Positions 1 through 13,300 of a DNA stretch of 64,000 nucleotides are shown here, in pieces. The notes below the pieces were generated by a model. That model searched no databases. It was given only the letters and a program-made list of their open reading frames with translations, and was not told the origin of the DNA. How positions within the stretch are numbered: position 1 is the first letter of the stretch; each line of letters begins with the position of its first letter. This DNA comes from Heloderma charlesbogerti. Taxonomy: Eukaryota; Chordata; Lepidosauria; Squamata; Helodermatidae. The stretch is from the NCBI GenBank assembly GCA_026122225.1, contig JANEZZ010001866.1, positions 1,240,001-1,304,000 on the forward strand, written 5' to 3'. The translations under genes and the position numbers were made by a program.

Positions 1-384
1 GTTTAAAAAATCAGGAGTGACCTATAGAATCACAGCCTCCCTTCTCCAAGTTTCTTCCCTCTCTTGTATGAACTCCCCTCATAGACTTTACCCTGGTTAA
101 AGATGGCATCTGCACCAAGGCTTCACAGTGTTTGATGCTATTCAAGTGCCCTCTTAATCAGGGTTTGCAAACCTACATCAAACCCTGGTTTCAAATCCTA
201 GTTAAGATGGAATTGCCTGGATTCCCGCCCTGCAATATTCTTATTGGGAATTGTTAAAATGCAGGCTTCTGGGAAGCACCTGCCTGGCCCCCATGGGAAA
301 CAGATTGCCAGATTAGGTGACCCTTACAGATGCCAGAAGGGTGCAATTCTTTAAAACTCCTGGTTCTCGTTATTCTAGGGTCCT

Positions 385-770
385 CCTCTGGGAACCTCCT
401 CCAAGGGAGGCTCAGAAGGCGGCAACAAGGCAGAGGGTCTTCTCAGTGACGGCCCCCCAGTCACGGAATGATCTCCCCAACGAGGCCCGCCTGGCACCAA
501 CATCATTATCTTTCGGCACCAGGTTAAGACCTTCTCAGGCGTGTGGCAGTATATGATGAGTTTTAGTCAGGTCTTATGGTTATGGCTAATGGCTTAAAGT
601 TGTTTTAGATATGTTGTCTTTGTATATACTGTCTGTGTGTTTTTACGTAAATGGTTTTTACAATTTGTATACTGTATTCGTAATGGTTTTTTCTCTTTGT
701 AAACCATCCAGAGAGCTTCAGCTACGGGATGGCATAGAAAGGTAATAAACTCTGCTTCCTACTAGCCCAC
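385..770 (+). mobile_element. L2-like LINE 3' end
   Basis: GTCTTCTCAGTGACGGCCCC and the decayed frame QSRNDLPNEARLAP recall the C-terminus ([14 protein letters not shown]) seen in better copies here. The tail AAACCATCCAGAGAGCTTCA and AATAAACTC is the usual end. Bases 1-384 and 771-1221 show no gene; 800-1150 looks like older repeat that I cannot name. Confidence 0.6.
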
Positions 771-1221
771 ATCCCCCAAGTATAGTCCACAGCCCATCAC
801 TCTAGAAGAGGAGTGCAGAACCCCCACCCTTTGGGCCTAATCAGCCTGCTGGGCTTCCCAATCCAGCCTGTGGAGGTTCTGGTGTATTCCACCAGGGGGC
901 TGGGCTTGACCTCCAAGTCCTACCCCCTGGAAGAATCCATCCTGGATGGAATCCCCTCTGTCATCTCCAAGCCGAGATCGGAGGTAACAACAGGGACGCG
1001 GATAGTGGGGAACTCTGCCACAGCCGGGAAGGGGGGCTGCTCTTCCCTGTGTCAGCGGAGTCCCTTTCTTCATGCCTCTGTAAGCATGGAGAAAACTAAA
1101 ATGGGCAAGGAGTCGGGGCAGGATAATGTCAGTGGGCATGGTCCAAGGTGGGGGGGCAATTCAAGGAAAAAGGTTCTGCACTACTGCCCTAGAAGGACAC
1201 AAGCAGCAACATTTAAAATAC

Positions 1222-1392
1222 CTGGAGCTGTGCAGCAGGCAAATTAACGTCGGCAATCATTTCAGTGCAAGGGTGTTCCACCTGGAGGCGTGGGTTCAGC
1301 TCCAAGAAGTGGAAGCTCCCATCTTCACTGTAGAGGTATTCCACTGTCCCAGCACTCACATAGCCCACCATTTTTGCAAGGCGTACAGCACA
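1222..1392 (-). CDS. ACACB: ACACB exon, catalytic [10 protein letters not shown] motif
   Basis: 171 bases (57 codons) encoding [20 protein letters not shown] through [17 protein letters not shown] and [11 protein letters not shown]. The Glu, Asn and Arg of [10 protein letters not shown] are metal-binding and catalytic residues of biotin carboxylases. Donor GTATTTT. I did not find the next exon (IAMG...) between 1 and 1221, so it should lie outside the window. Confidence 0.97.
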
Positions 1393-4300
1393 CTGGGGAG
1401 ACAGAAATGCCATAAAAACACACACAATACCTTGGGAGAGTCACGGGTAAGTATTCAAGAAAGGTTCATCTACAGAGGTTAATGGTTTTCGCTTTTTTCA
1501 ACTCTGAACTAGATTTTTCTTGAATTTTGATATATGTTAGCTTCTTTGGGGTATGTGGTTTCAAAAAATGGGGTACAAATTCAATAAATGAATAAATGTA
1601 GTAGTACGTTTGTGATTAAGGTGGACCTGAACAAGGGCAAATATAGCGTTTGACTAGGACTAAAGAGACAAACCCTGCCCTCATCAGCCATGAAGCTCTC
1701 TGGGTAACTTTGTGCCAGTTACTCTCTCTCAGCCTAACCTACCTCACAGGGTTGTCCTAAGGACAAAACATGGAGGGGGAAAGAAGAGAGAAGAGAACCA
1801 CGCACCCCACTTTGAGCTCCTTGGAGAAGAGGTGAGATATAAGTGTCATAAATAAATTAAATGTTGAACTGTAGCTCAAGTCTCTTAGCCGCTACACTAA
1901 ATGTGTGAAAAGCAAATTGCAAAAGCAGAATCACACTGTAGGTCAGCCTTCCTCAAGCTGGTGTCCTCAGGATGTTTTGGACTACAACCCCCAGCATGCT
2001 GGCTGGGGGGTGATGGGAGTTGAAGTCAATCCTATCTGGAGGGCAGCAGTTTGTGGAAGGCTGCAGCAGGTGAAGAACGTGAACGTAGGAGGATCCCTGC
2101 TGGATAAGACCAAGGGCCAACCTTGTCCAGTGTTCTGCTCGCACAGCCGCTGACCAGCTGCCTGTGGGCGGTCCACAAGCAGCCTGTGACGCGACGCAAT
2201 CCCTGTAAAAGTCTCCCTCGCTGTCTGCCGCTGCCACCCACTCACACACAGCTCCTGGACAAGGGTCGGTATGCGCACCTGCTCCATGTAGTCAAATACA
2301 GAAGGTGGCGCTACAGTTGCAGGCGCTTCCTCGATGATTTTTTGGTGTCTCCGTTGGATGGAGCAGTCCCGGCTGAACAGCGAAACGGCGTTCCCGTACT
2401 GATCGGCCAAGACTTGGACTTCAAGGTGACGGGCGTGCTGCAAGAACTTCATCACGAAGATCGGAGATCCAGGAGCCTCGCTCTGCACCTGTTGGACAGG
2501 GAGACCGCACGGAGGAAGAAACTAAACCACACCTGTACCTAAAGGGAGTGTTTTTCCAAACTGTGACTGGGTAATCTTGAGGGATTCCTGGGAAGCGTAA
2601 GGCAGGGTTCCTCCATCAAGGCAGTAATGGAGGGAAAACACCCCTGAAATGGTCCACTGCAGCCATTCTACTTGCTCCCTGCAGCTCCAGTTGGCAGGCC
2701 TAGATTGAACGGGCTTTAGTTACAGGACGGTAGATTTCAGTTGAACATTAGAAGGAACTTGCTGACACCAAGAGCAGATCAACCATGGAACTGATGACCT
2801 TGAGGGGTGGTGGGCTGCCCTTCACTGGAGATCTTCAGGCCGAGGCTAAAAAGCCATCTTCTGGGCAAGGCCTAGCTCTGGATTTGCTGCATTGACTCAA
2901 TGGGTTGGACTGGGCAGTCTACAAGGTACTCTAACTCTAGGATTCTGTGGCAGCCTTCGGTGTGGAGCTATTGGGGAGCATTGAGCAGAGGAACACTTTG
3001 AGGTTCTGCATTCCACATGCCAATCCCCACAGCCACGCCCCGAAGGAGAGGCCAAAGATTCAGGTAGCTGTGTTTACCCATGTCAACAGAACAGTTCTAG
3101 CAGTTTTCATCTCCACCAGGAATAGGTCTTTTCTAAAGCTACTGGATCTCAGCTGCCCAGGCTGTCCTGAAATACTTTGCAGGGCAACAGGGATAGCTCA
3201 GAACTATAAACTGTTGCTGAGAAAATTCATTCCCTTCCCCGGCTAATGATATGATTTGCACGTAAGGAGAAGCTAGTGCGGGTTAACTTTGCGTGGGGTC
3301 TCTTGTTGCAGCAACATGTGGGGTGTGGCGGGGGCATGCCGTAGCTTCTCATTACATGCAAACCTGGCCAGGGTGCGTTGTTGGAGTGGTTGATAAGCCA
3401 CCCACAGCCTCGTGAATCCTGGCTCCACTACGCTAGTGGTTCTGAGTATACTCAGGAGCAGTGTTTTTCAGGCCTGGGGCAGGGGATCCATAGGATACCC
3501 AAAATGTGGGTTTGAAGTTCCAGGGAGGAACAGGATCCTGAGGAAAGCAGAAACATCCTTCCCTCAATGGTGCTGTTTAGCCAGGACTTTGGGGCAGAGG
3601 TTCAGAGTCTCACGTATTAGAATGAATAGGTGGGCCTCCAAACTCAGCAGGGCTGGCTTGCCACATTTTTAAGTGATAGACCTTTCCATCTAAAGAGGAG
3701 CATTAGGACTAGAGACAAAGGTACCTAAATTCATCACTGCTTCTCCCCACCCTAGCGTACACCCATGGGGTGTATGCCCATTGTCCCATTGGGTTCATGG
3801 GACTGACTCTATCCCTTTCACCTAAGCCTATCTGGTGGTGGCCCCCTTCCTGTGGAACTCCCAGGCTTTGGAGGACAGGCAGGCGCCAACATTCTGTTGC
3901 TTCCGGCGCCTCCTGAAGACACTGTTATTTAAGGGAGCCTTCCTTGAGTGACCAGCCGCGGTTTATTAAATCTGGTCTTATCAGAACTAGCGTCTTTTTA
4001 AAATGTTTTAATTGTTTTAACATGGTGTTTTATTCTTTTATCTTTGCTGTCACCACTTTGAAATCTTTTGACGTGGAGCAGTATATAAATATTGTAAATA
4101 AATTTTAAAAATCTCGGAAGAAGAGAGCTCAGGAAGAGTTCCAGCTTCATTTTAATGATTATTTTCTGTAAGAAGGGGGGGTCCTGTTTCATTTCTCTTG
4201 TAATCCACAGATCCCTGTGTAGCAGGCTGCAGGCAGATATGCACGAGAATCTCTGCATGTGGCCCTGCAGAACAGATTCTTGGTGCTGATAGGCAGAGAA

Positions 4301-7300
4301 AGTTCAGAGGGAGGGGGCAAAGCTCAAAGAAATATTGAAGCAGACAGTGCACTGCGTAATCTGGCCCTAGAATACTCCCTGGAATCCTTTGCAGCACAGA
4401 GAGATTCCACAGTGACAAGCCAAAGAGGAAAGAAGGACATTTGAGGACTTGTCCCCCAGTTACACCATTCTAAGGCTGCAATCCTGGTTCGTATGTCACA
4501 GCAGCAATTCCTAACTAGGAATTGCAGGGACAAGCAAAGAGCACAAGCCACACGCTCATGACTTCCACTTTCAATTAACAACCCAGGAATGTGCTGTTCC
4601 TGGGTTGTTTTGTGATGTGTGAACCCGGAAACTCTGGGTTGTTTATGGGAGTTAAGCCAACAACCCAGAGTTAACCCAAAAACAAACCCTGGAAAATTGT
4701 TGGGAAACCCCCAAAACTAACAGAGAGCTCACTGACAGCATCTTAGAAGAGGTATTCTGTCCTAGGCAAGAGTGAAGTGGGGATGTCTCTTATAAGGTGG
4801 GGCTTGCTGTCTGCAGTTTTCATATTAAAAATAAGTACTTCTTTTTAAAAGTAGTACTTATTTTTTAAAAAGTTTTAAAACAATTAAACTAATTAAAGTA
4901 AGTTGTACGCTCGGGCAAATCTCTGCCCTAAGGAATGCAGAAGACGGACCAAGGTTCGCATATTAATTCACATCTGTTAATGATTTGTGCCCTTCCAAGG
5001 GCAAATTCCACGCCAGACAGGACAACTCTGGAAGTACTTGTTTGTTATTAACACATTGTCACACATCTTCTTTTACTCTGGATTTAGTGTACACCGTAGG
5101 GGAGGGTAGGAAAGAGTCTAAGGCTCGGTTTGGACATAATGGCAGCAGATCTTGGATTACTTAACCCATGATTTGCTGCAGTGTGTGCCGGTGTATTCCG
5201 TGGTCATTTTGAATATTCAACCCCCAATCAGGCCAATGAAGGGTTCCTATGTGACGTCTGAACTTGGACAATATGGGTTAATTGTGGGTTAAACAACCCA
5301 CAGTCTGGCTAGGTTCATACAACAGGTAACCCACACTCAGTGGTTGAGTGTTGGTTGTTGTTGAACCATGGGTTAGCGTGTTGTTCGAACCCAGGACATT
5401 TTTTGCAAGGTGGCTTGTAATTCATGCTGCATGGCTTATTTTTCTTGAACAAGCCAGCTGGAGACCCCATGGCTTGCTGTTGGGTTGTTCAGCGTAGTTA
5501 ACACACCACGTTCCATGGTTAATGAGCTGCCCTGCAGAAAATGTCCTGGATTCAGATTCACAACCCACTGAGTGTGGGTGAGCATGATTAACCTACAGTG
5601 TCGGGTTTCATACATCACGTAGCAACTCTCGCTCAGCCACTGAAAATTCAAAAAGGCTGTGGAACCCGCCTTTTAATTAACCCACGATTTGCCACTGTTA
5701 CATGCAAAGAGCCCCTAAAATTTTTCACAGGAAATTAAAAAATGTATTCCAATCAGGCAATTTAAAGAAATGCTTACACATTTTTGGAGTTAATCCCAAT
5801 GTTCTCAGGTAGTCAAAGCTTTAGAGGATTCTGAGTTGTGAGGTTAGCAAATACACACAGCTCTGGCAAACAGCAGTACATCCTTTAGGGCCCAATCCTG
5901 TGCATGTTTAGACAGAAAAAAGTCCTACAACTCCCAACATTCTCCAGCCAGAATGCTGGGAGTTGTTGGAATTTCTCTGTCTAAACATGCAAAGGATTGC
6001 ACCCTTAATGTGTTTATTTTTATCCCATTTTTCCTTCCAAAAGGAAGTCCAAAGTATATTGTCCTTGGCTACTTAACCTTTCATGAGAGGGCTCCACCCT
6101 CAGAGACAGTCGAGAAATAGTTGTAGATAGATATATGAAGTAGAATCTCAGGGTCATTAATTTTCTAAGACTATCAATACAAGTGCCTCAGAAAAGTAAC
6201 AGAATTAACTCTGAACAATTAAATACACTTTTCAAAGTAGAAATTCAGGGATGTTAAGAACACAGGGGACTGAAGAGAAACGACCTCATAACCTAAGGGT
6301 GGAAAAGCTACAAAAAAGGGGTGTGAAAACATCCATCCCAACTCTTCTTGAGGAATGTGAGAGAGGGAAGACACACCGTCAAGAGTCCACCCCAGCACCA
6401 TTTAGGACACAATCCTATGCATGTTTACACAGAAAAAAAGTCCGACAACTCTCAGAATGCCCCAGCCAGCCATGCTGGCTGGAGAATTCTAGGAATTGTA
6501 GGATTTTCATCTGTCAAAAGATGCATAGGATTGGGCCCTTGGTTATACCATCTGTATGACTGGAACACAGGAAAAAGGCAGGAACATCAGTGAGATGGCG
6601 GAAATCCACCACAGCGTCTTTTTACTTGTCTGAAGCGAGCGGGGAACTCCTCTGCCCCTTCCGCTATCCGAATTCCTTTGCCGCCGCCACCCTCTGAGGC
6701 CTTGATCATCACAGGGTAGCCAATTTTCTCAGAGGCCTGAGGAGGAGAATTTTTTAAAAAAGGGAAAAACAGAATCAAAAGACCAAGAATTTAGTAACAT
6801 TTCTCTGCTAATACCAGCCCTGGATTAAGGAACGAATCATTTCTGTGAGAAGGCCATGGAATCGGGCCTGTGTTTTCTCCAGCTAACAGTGCTCAGCCTA
6901 GAATTCCCTCAGTACAAAACGGCGGTTGATTTACAGGCTCTTTATCGGACATAGTGACTGGCTGGCCTCCCTGCAAACCACGTCCTTTGCCCCGTTAAAA
7001 ACCTGCTCCACTAATCCCAGCAGTGTGGGATGTGTTTGGCAGCTCCCTGCACATGCTCAGAGGCAGTCATGCTTTAGGGCTCACCTCTGGTCAAAATTCA
7101 GCCCTAGATACCAAGGCTTAAAAAGAGGCTTTGGGAAGGGGGAATTCTGGTGCTCTCTGCTTCTCTCAGGTAGAACAAGGCACCAGTTGAAAATCTGTCC
7201 TGTGTTGCGGCTGTTAAAATACACAGGATTTATCAGAGCTTTAAGAAGGATATTTGGGGTGGGGGGAGGTAAACTGAAGAGAGAGAGTGTGTGTGTGTGT

Positions 7301-10300
7301 GTATTAATAATAATAAATTACAGAGAGACAAACAGAGAGAGAGGTGAGAAAGGGAACTAGGTATGGTGTTATAGGTAGAGGAAGGACAAAATCCTGCTTC
7401 ACTATATCTCTCAGCGCCTCATTCAAGGAAAGTAGGTGGTATTTCTCTCCTGTACACACAAACCTAAGACGCGAAAGAGATCTGTGTTGTAGAAGGGTCC
7501 AGCAAAAGGGTCTTCTTTTATGTGTTTGGTTAAACAAATGTTAAGTTTAAAAGCAAAACAAACACCTACACACGAGCCTAGTACTATTCTGGATTTGACA
7601 ACACTAACTCCCACCCTCCACGGAGGTCCCTGCTCTATCACATCCCCTCCGTCATCATCTTTTTTCTACAGTAACTCCCCCGCAACCCCCAACCCCTTTA
7701 GAGCACCTATCTTGGCCTCAAGAAGGCCTGCCTTCAGTTACCTCCACGCCTTCATCCACATCCCTCACGCAACCCTGCCTGTAGGTCTCCAGGGGAACAG
7801 TGATTGTTCTCGGCTGCTCATTTTCCTCAGTCCACTCAGCAACCAAACCTAGGAAAAAAATCACATCAGAAACCGTCAGAGCAGCAGGACAGAAATGGAG
7901 ACGCGCTCATCCACGGCTCATCTCACACGACTTAAGAGACAGACAGACTGCCGACGGGAAAACTTAAAAACAAGTGGCGGTTGACACAAGTAGGCACTGG
8001 AGCCAGGCGCACTGACCGAGGAATCTTTATTCTATCCCACCTCTGTCTGCCAACACTGAAGACGTTGGGATTAAAGGAAGGATCCAGTGATGTGTTACCA
8101 GGAAACCATTGTGCTAGAAAACACTACTGATGTTGTGCAAGAGGTGGTTTAAGAACAGAAGAACAGAAGAAGAGCCCTGCTGGATCAGACCGAGGGTCCA
8201 TCTAGTCACAGAATCATAGAATAGCAGGGTTGGAAGGGGCCTATGAGATCATGGAGTCCCACCCCCTGCTCAATGCAGGAATCCAAGTCAAAGCATCCCT
8301 GACAGGTGGCTGTCCAGCCTCGTCCTGAATGCCTCCAGTGTGGGAGCGCCCACCACCTCCTAGGGAACGGGTTCTATTGTCATATTGCTCTGAGCCAGGA
8401 AGTTTTTCCTGATGTTCAGCCAGAGTTTGGCTTCCTGTCACTTGCGCCCATGATTCCGTGTCCTGCACTCTGGGATGATGGAGAAGAGATCCTGGCCTTC
8501 CTCCCTGTGGCAACCTTTCATGTCCTTGAAGAGCGCTATCCTATCTCCCCTCAGTCTTCTCTTCTCGAGGCTAAACGTGCCCAGTTCTTTCAATCTCTCC
8601 TCAGAGGGCTTTGTTTCCAGTCCCCTGATCACCTTCGTGTCCCAATGAATGTTCGTAGTCCAACGTTCTGTTCACACAGGGGCCAACGGGAAAACCACAC
8701 ACAGGACATGATTGCAACAGCACCCTCCTGCACTGAGCGGGGGTGGGACTCGATGGTCTTAGAGGCCTCTTCCAACCCCACTATTCTATGATTCTCCCGC
8801 CCACGTTCCCCAGCAACTGGTGTACATTGGCATCCTGCCGCTGATACTGGAGTAGCACAGAGCCATCAGGACTAGCAGCCATGGATGGCCTTTTCCTCCA
8901 TGAATTTGTCCAGTGCTCTTTTAAAGCCATCCAAATTGGTAGCCATCACTACATCTTGTGGGAGTGAATTCCACAGTTTAACCCTGCGCCGTGGTTCCAC
9001 TAGTGCAGGGTCAATCGTGGTAGTGCACCATTAGATCTTCCCATGGAAAGCTGGCACAGCTAGATGATGCAAACGCCCCTCCACTACCAGCGCCGCAGTG
9101 GTAAATCCTGAAGGGGAGGTGCTCACCTGACAGTCCCCAACGCCACACCGCCGAGGACAGTCCCCCCCTGCCAAGAAAGGCTCCTGCGATGAGCCGTGTC
9201 GACAAGCCCCTTTGAGCAGTTTTGTCTCCAATAGGAGCAGGTCATTTGGACAGCTAAAGGGCCCTAATTGCTCACTCAAGGCCAAGTACTTTGCATTACA
9301 ACAAGGGAAAATATATTGCCTCTCCCCACTACCGTGAGAACTGCAGCGAAGCTCAGAAGGGGCAGGTTAGGTCTGAGGCGGGTGGCCGATGATGCTAATA
9401 AGGAAGCACCGTCCCTGCTACACCCCTGCCTGCTACCCAACAGGCAAAGTGAGACGGAGAAAGTTCTCTTACCACTCCCGCTCCACGGCAGCGTGGGGAT
9501 GTGGACCGTCTGGGCCACAATGGTGGAAGCCACTTTGTCCCCCAAGGCCCACATGGCCTGACTGGGCGGGCCTGGAAAACAGGACGGGTCATGCATGAAG
9601 GATTGATCGGGCAACACGGAGTACAAGCCATCAAGGAGGCTGCGTGTGCAAGCCCCACTGGCATGACTGGTGCTCAGACAAAAGCATGGCAGTCCTTCCA
9701 CCCGCGGGCAGGACTGGATACGCGCATGCGGCAGGCAAGGAACCATGAGCTCACTTCCATTATTTTGCACATGACACAGTTAACTCTGGCACTACAGAAA
9801 CTCAAGCAGTGCTCTGGTTCAAGGCACCGGCCTGCACACGACTCATCAGAGGTCTGCCAATTTAGTTATTCCTGATACATCGCCATCCAAGTGGATGGTG
9901 CTTTTCAAACTGCAAGAGGACAGGTTGCTGGCCTAAGGACTTTGCAATCTAAAATTCAACACAGAAGAGACAGAGGAAGGGTAGAGAGATGGAAGAAGGG
10001 GTAAAGAAGTCCATCTATTTTGGTTACTTAGGCTTAGTTACAGCAGGGCATTCGCCCCCTAAATATTGGCCACAGACATCCCATGGGATGAAACCCACAA
10101 ATTCCAGTTTACAGTTTGGGATATCAGAGGATTGTGCATTTGTGTATATATGCACACACAGAGGGAGAATCTCTAAATGCACACAGCCTCGAGCTCTGCT
10201 ATTTCATCTGGTACGCAGCAGCGTGGGTTTCGAAGACAGTACGGAACACCTACCTAAGAAAGCGATCCCATGCTTGTGCAGCAACTCTGGAAGTTTAGAG

Positions 10301-13300
10301 TTTTCGGAGGCGTGTCCCCAGCCAGCCCACACAGCCTATAATGAAAATGTTTCAGAAGGTCACCAGACATTAAGCGCAAGATTCACTTGTGGCCTCTTCC
10401 ACCAGCACCAAACCCAAAAGAGACATTTTGTAGTTAGCTTGCAGCAGGGGTGAAGAACCCCTTTCACAGCTCAAGGGCCAAATTCAATTTCAGAGAACCT
10501 CTCAGGGGCGGGGGGGATTCCAGTGGTGGCCAGGGCAAGAGGAGTGGATCCAATATATCAAAAAAAATACCAGCACATTGTAATTTAACGCTCTTATTGC
10601 CTTAGGAGAGGCAGTTCAACCACTGAGATTGGGGAAAAAACATGCAAAAGTCGGGACATGGGAAGGGGGTATGGCCATTTGGAGGGCCAAACTGAGACCG
10701 CAGGTCTGCTGGATTTAGCTTCCAGGCCTGAGGTACAACACCCCTGGCTTACATATTCCAGGAAATCTGTCAGTGCTTCCCTTTGCAATTACCCACTCAG
10801 TGTTTTACAAACGGTGTTTCAGGAACCCCAGAAGAGTCCTCAAAACCAATCACGGCGTCTACCATGAGAAGGACAACGACGACAGACCAGCTGTCCTAAA
10901 AAAATGACCACAACTGACCTTGCCCTTGAACATGCAGCTTCTTCCAAGAGAGAGCAGGCTGCGTTCCAGGGCACATGCTGATCAGGCGGGGTAGCAGTGA
11001 AGTCCAAAAGACCCAGCCAACATTGCTCGTAGGCCAGGTATGAGCCATAAAATAGTCCCAGAATGATTTCCTCTACGATGCACAAGGGTTTCATGTAAAT
11101 GCATGGGGGGTCCTTAACAGGCAGTTGTAGAAACTAAATTCCTAAAGAAGAATGCTCAGCAGCGACAGACCTGTTTTGAACAATCCATCCTTGAGCTAAC
11201 AAACCGAGGCTGCTTTTCTCATGTTCTCTGGCAGCAAGACTCCTGAGAGCTCAGAGACCGCCTCTGATGGCAAAGAACTTTGGGCCTTACCTGCACTGGA
11301 ATTCTTTTTGAAATATCCACGATTAATTCTACATTGGCGTAATTGTTATTGTTGGTTCCTCCGGGGACAGGCACATACTGGTCAGCCATTTTGATGTATT
11401 CTAAAAATTGTAGAGGTAAGAATCATTTGTGGGGCTGCGCGCACACACACACACGCACACACACATGGCCTTTAGCACATACCTGCGTTCGCTTTAAGGT
11501 CTTCAGGCGTCACCATGACCACAAATCTAATTGCACGCTCATTGCGGAACATTTCATAGGCCCATCTGCGGATGGAGCGCATGCACTTCACGGCAGCAAT
11601 GCCATTGTTGGCGATCAGGACCTAGCGGGGTGCGGGGAGTGAACACAGCAGCAGAATTTTTTTTTTTTTAATCACTCTTGGAAAGATCTAGTTGATAATG
11701 GAGAGCACCAACCACCCCTCCAAATGCTGTAAGAGGGGTCTGGAAGCTTCAAAGTGATACTCAGATAAACGGGGCTCCGCAAAAGGGAATTACAGCTCAG
11801 TGACAGAGCACATGCTCTGCAGGTAGAAGGTCCCATGTTCAATCCCTAGTATCTCTGGTTAAAAAAAGATTGCAGGTATTAAAGTTGGAAAGGATTCAGG
11901 AACATGGGACACTGCCTTATACAGAATCAATCCATTGTTCCATCTAGCTCAGCATCATCCATGTTGACTGGCAGCAGCCCTCCAGAGTTTCCAACAGGAA
12001 TCGTTGCCAGCTCTATCTGGAGATGCTGGGGACCGAACCAGCAACCTTCTGCTTACAAAGCATGGGCTCCGCTGTTGAATTATGGCTTTTCCCCAGAGGA
12101 AAAGGCTCTTCTTGAATTTCTGCCTGGTTATCTCTTGCCTGCCCACATCCCCCCTTGTTATCTCCAACAAAGTTTGGAGATAACAGTGCAATTCCTCCAG
12201 TGAGCGAGCTTGGAGCCAATTCCTGTCCCCTGGAGCAATCCAGGAAAGGGTGCAGGCTGGCTGGGCAACCTCCGCACGGGCTGGCTGGGTTGCCCTCCCC
12301 TGCTTTATACCCTTCTTTAAAAGGGGGGGAAATTATGTGATTCAAATGTTTACATTTAAACTCTGAGCAGTATCCAACGATGTCAAATAGCACTAGCGGA
12401 GCTCCTCCAAACTTTTCCATTGAGCAAGTGGTTGCCCATTACGCTTGTGCAAGGGGTAGCGCAAGCAGTTGCACAACCAGTTGCACAACTTTAACGCACA
12501 ACCACATGCACAAACATAACTTTAGTCATCCTCCTCTTGTGCATAGTTTGGAACCTAGTTTCCACTAGTGCAACATCATTTGTACTAACGGACTGATACA
12601 CTTGGTTGAAACCCTCTGGACCTTACACCAAAGCAAGGTGAATATATTATATGTATTAATTTAAATTTATTTATTTATTACATTTTTATACCACCCAATA
12701 GCCGAAGCTCTCTGGTCAGTTCAGAACAATTAAAACCATAAAATACCAGACAATAACATACAGATGATAAAATACAATATAAATGTTTAAAACTACAGTA
12801 TAAAAATAAAAATAACCAAACAGAAGCTAGCAGCAGTGCAAAAATTTAAAATACTATACCAGATAATAAAAAACAAACTGAAAAACTAAAATGCCTGGGA
12901 TAATAAAAAGGTCTTCACCTGCCACCGAAAGGAGCACAATGTAGGAGCTAGGCGAACCTCTCTGGGAAGCTCATTCCACAACTGGGGTGCTACAGCAGAA
13001 AAGGCCCTCTTTGGCAGGGCTCCTGGAGAAGGACTGCTGAAGCTGATCTTGGGGTCTGGGCAGGTGTATATAGGAGGAGAGGATCCTGGCCCCAAGCTGT
13101 TTTGGGCTTTGGATGTTAGTACCAGCACTTTGAATCAGGCCCGGAAATGGACTGGCAGTCAGTGCAGTTGAAAGAGTACTGGCATAATATGATCACGTCG
13201 GCTAATCCCTGTTAATAGTCTTGCTGCCCTATTTTGGACCAGCTGAAGTTTCCAGACCATTTTCAAAGGCAGCCCCACATGTAACGCATTACAGTAATCC

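Larger units (their letters stand above)
2489..6625. other. ACACB intron with repeats, no exon
   Basis: Besides the listed repeats it has A/T-rich unassigned sequence, for example the inverted AAAAATAAGTACTT / AAGTAGTACTTATT at about 4828-4865. Confidence 0.6.

Noticed and set aside
11785..11880. tRNA-gene-like A and B boxes
   Set aside because: They belong to a dispersed SINE head with several copies here; no tRNA cloverleaf or terminator was seen.
12886..13128. ORF with [18 protein letters not shown]
   Set aside because: It looks like a conserved domain but recurs in several copies in the window, and is the C-terminal end of an L2-like LINE, not a host gene.
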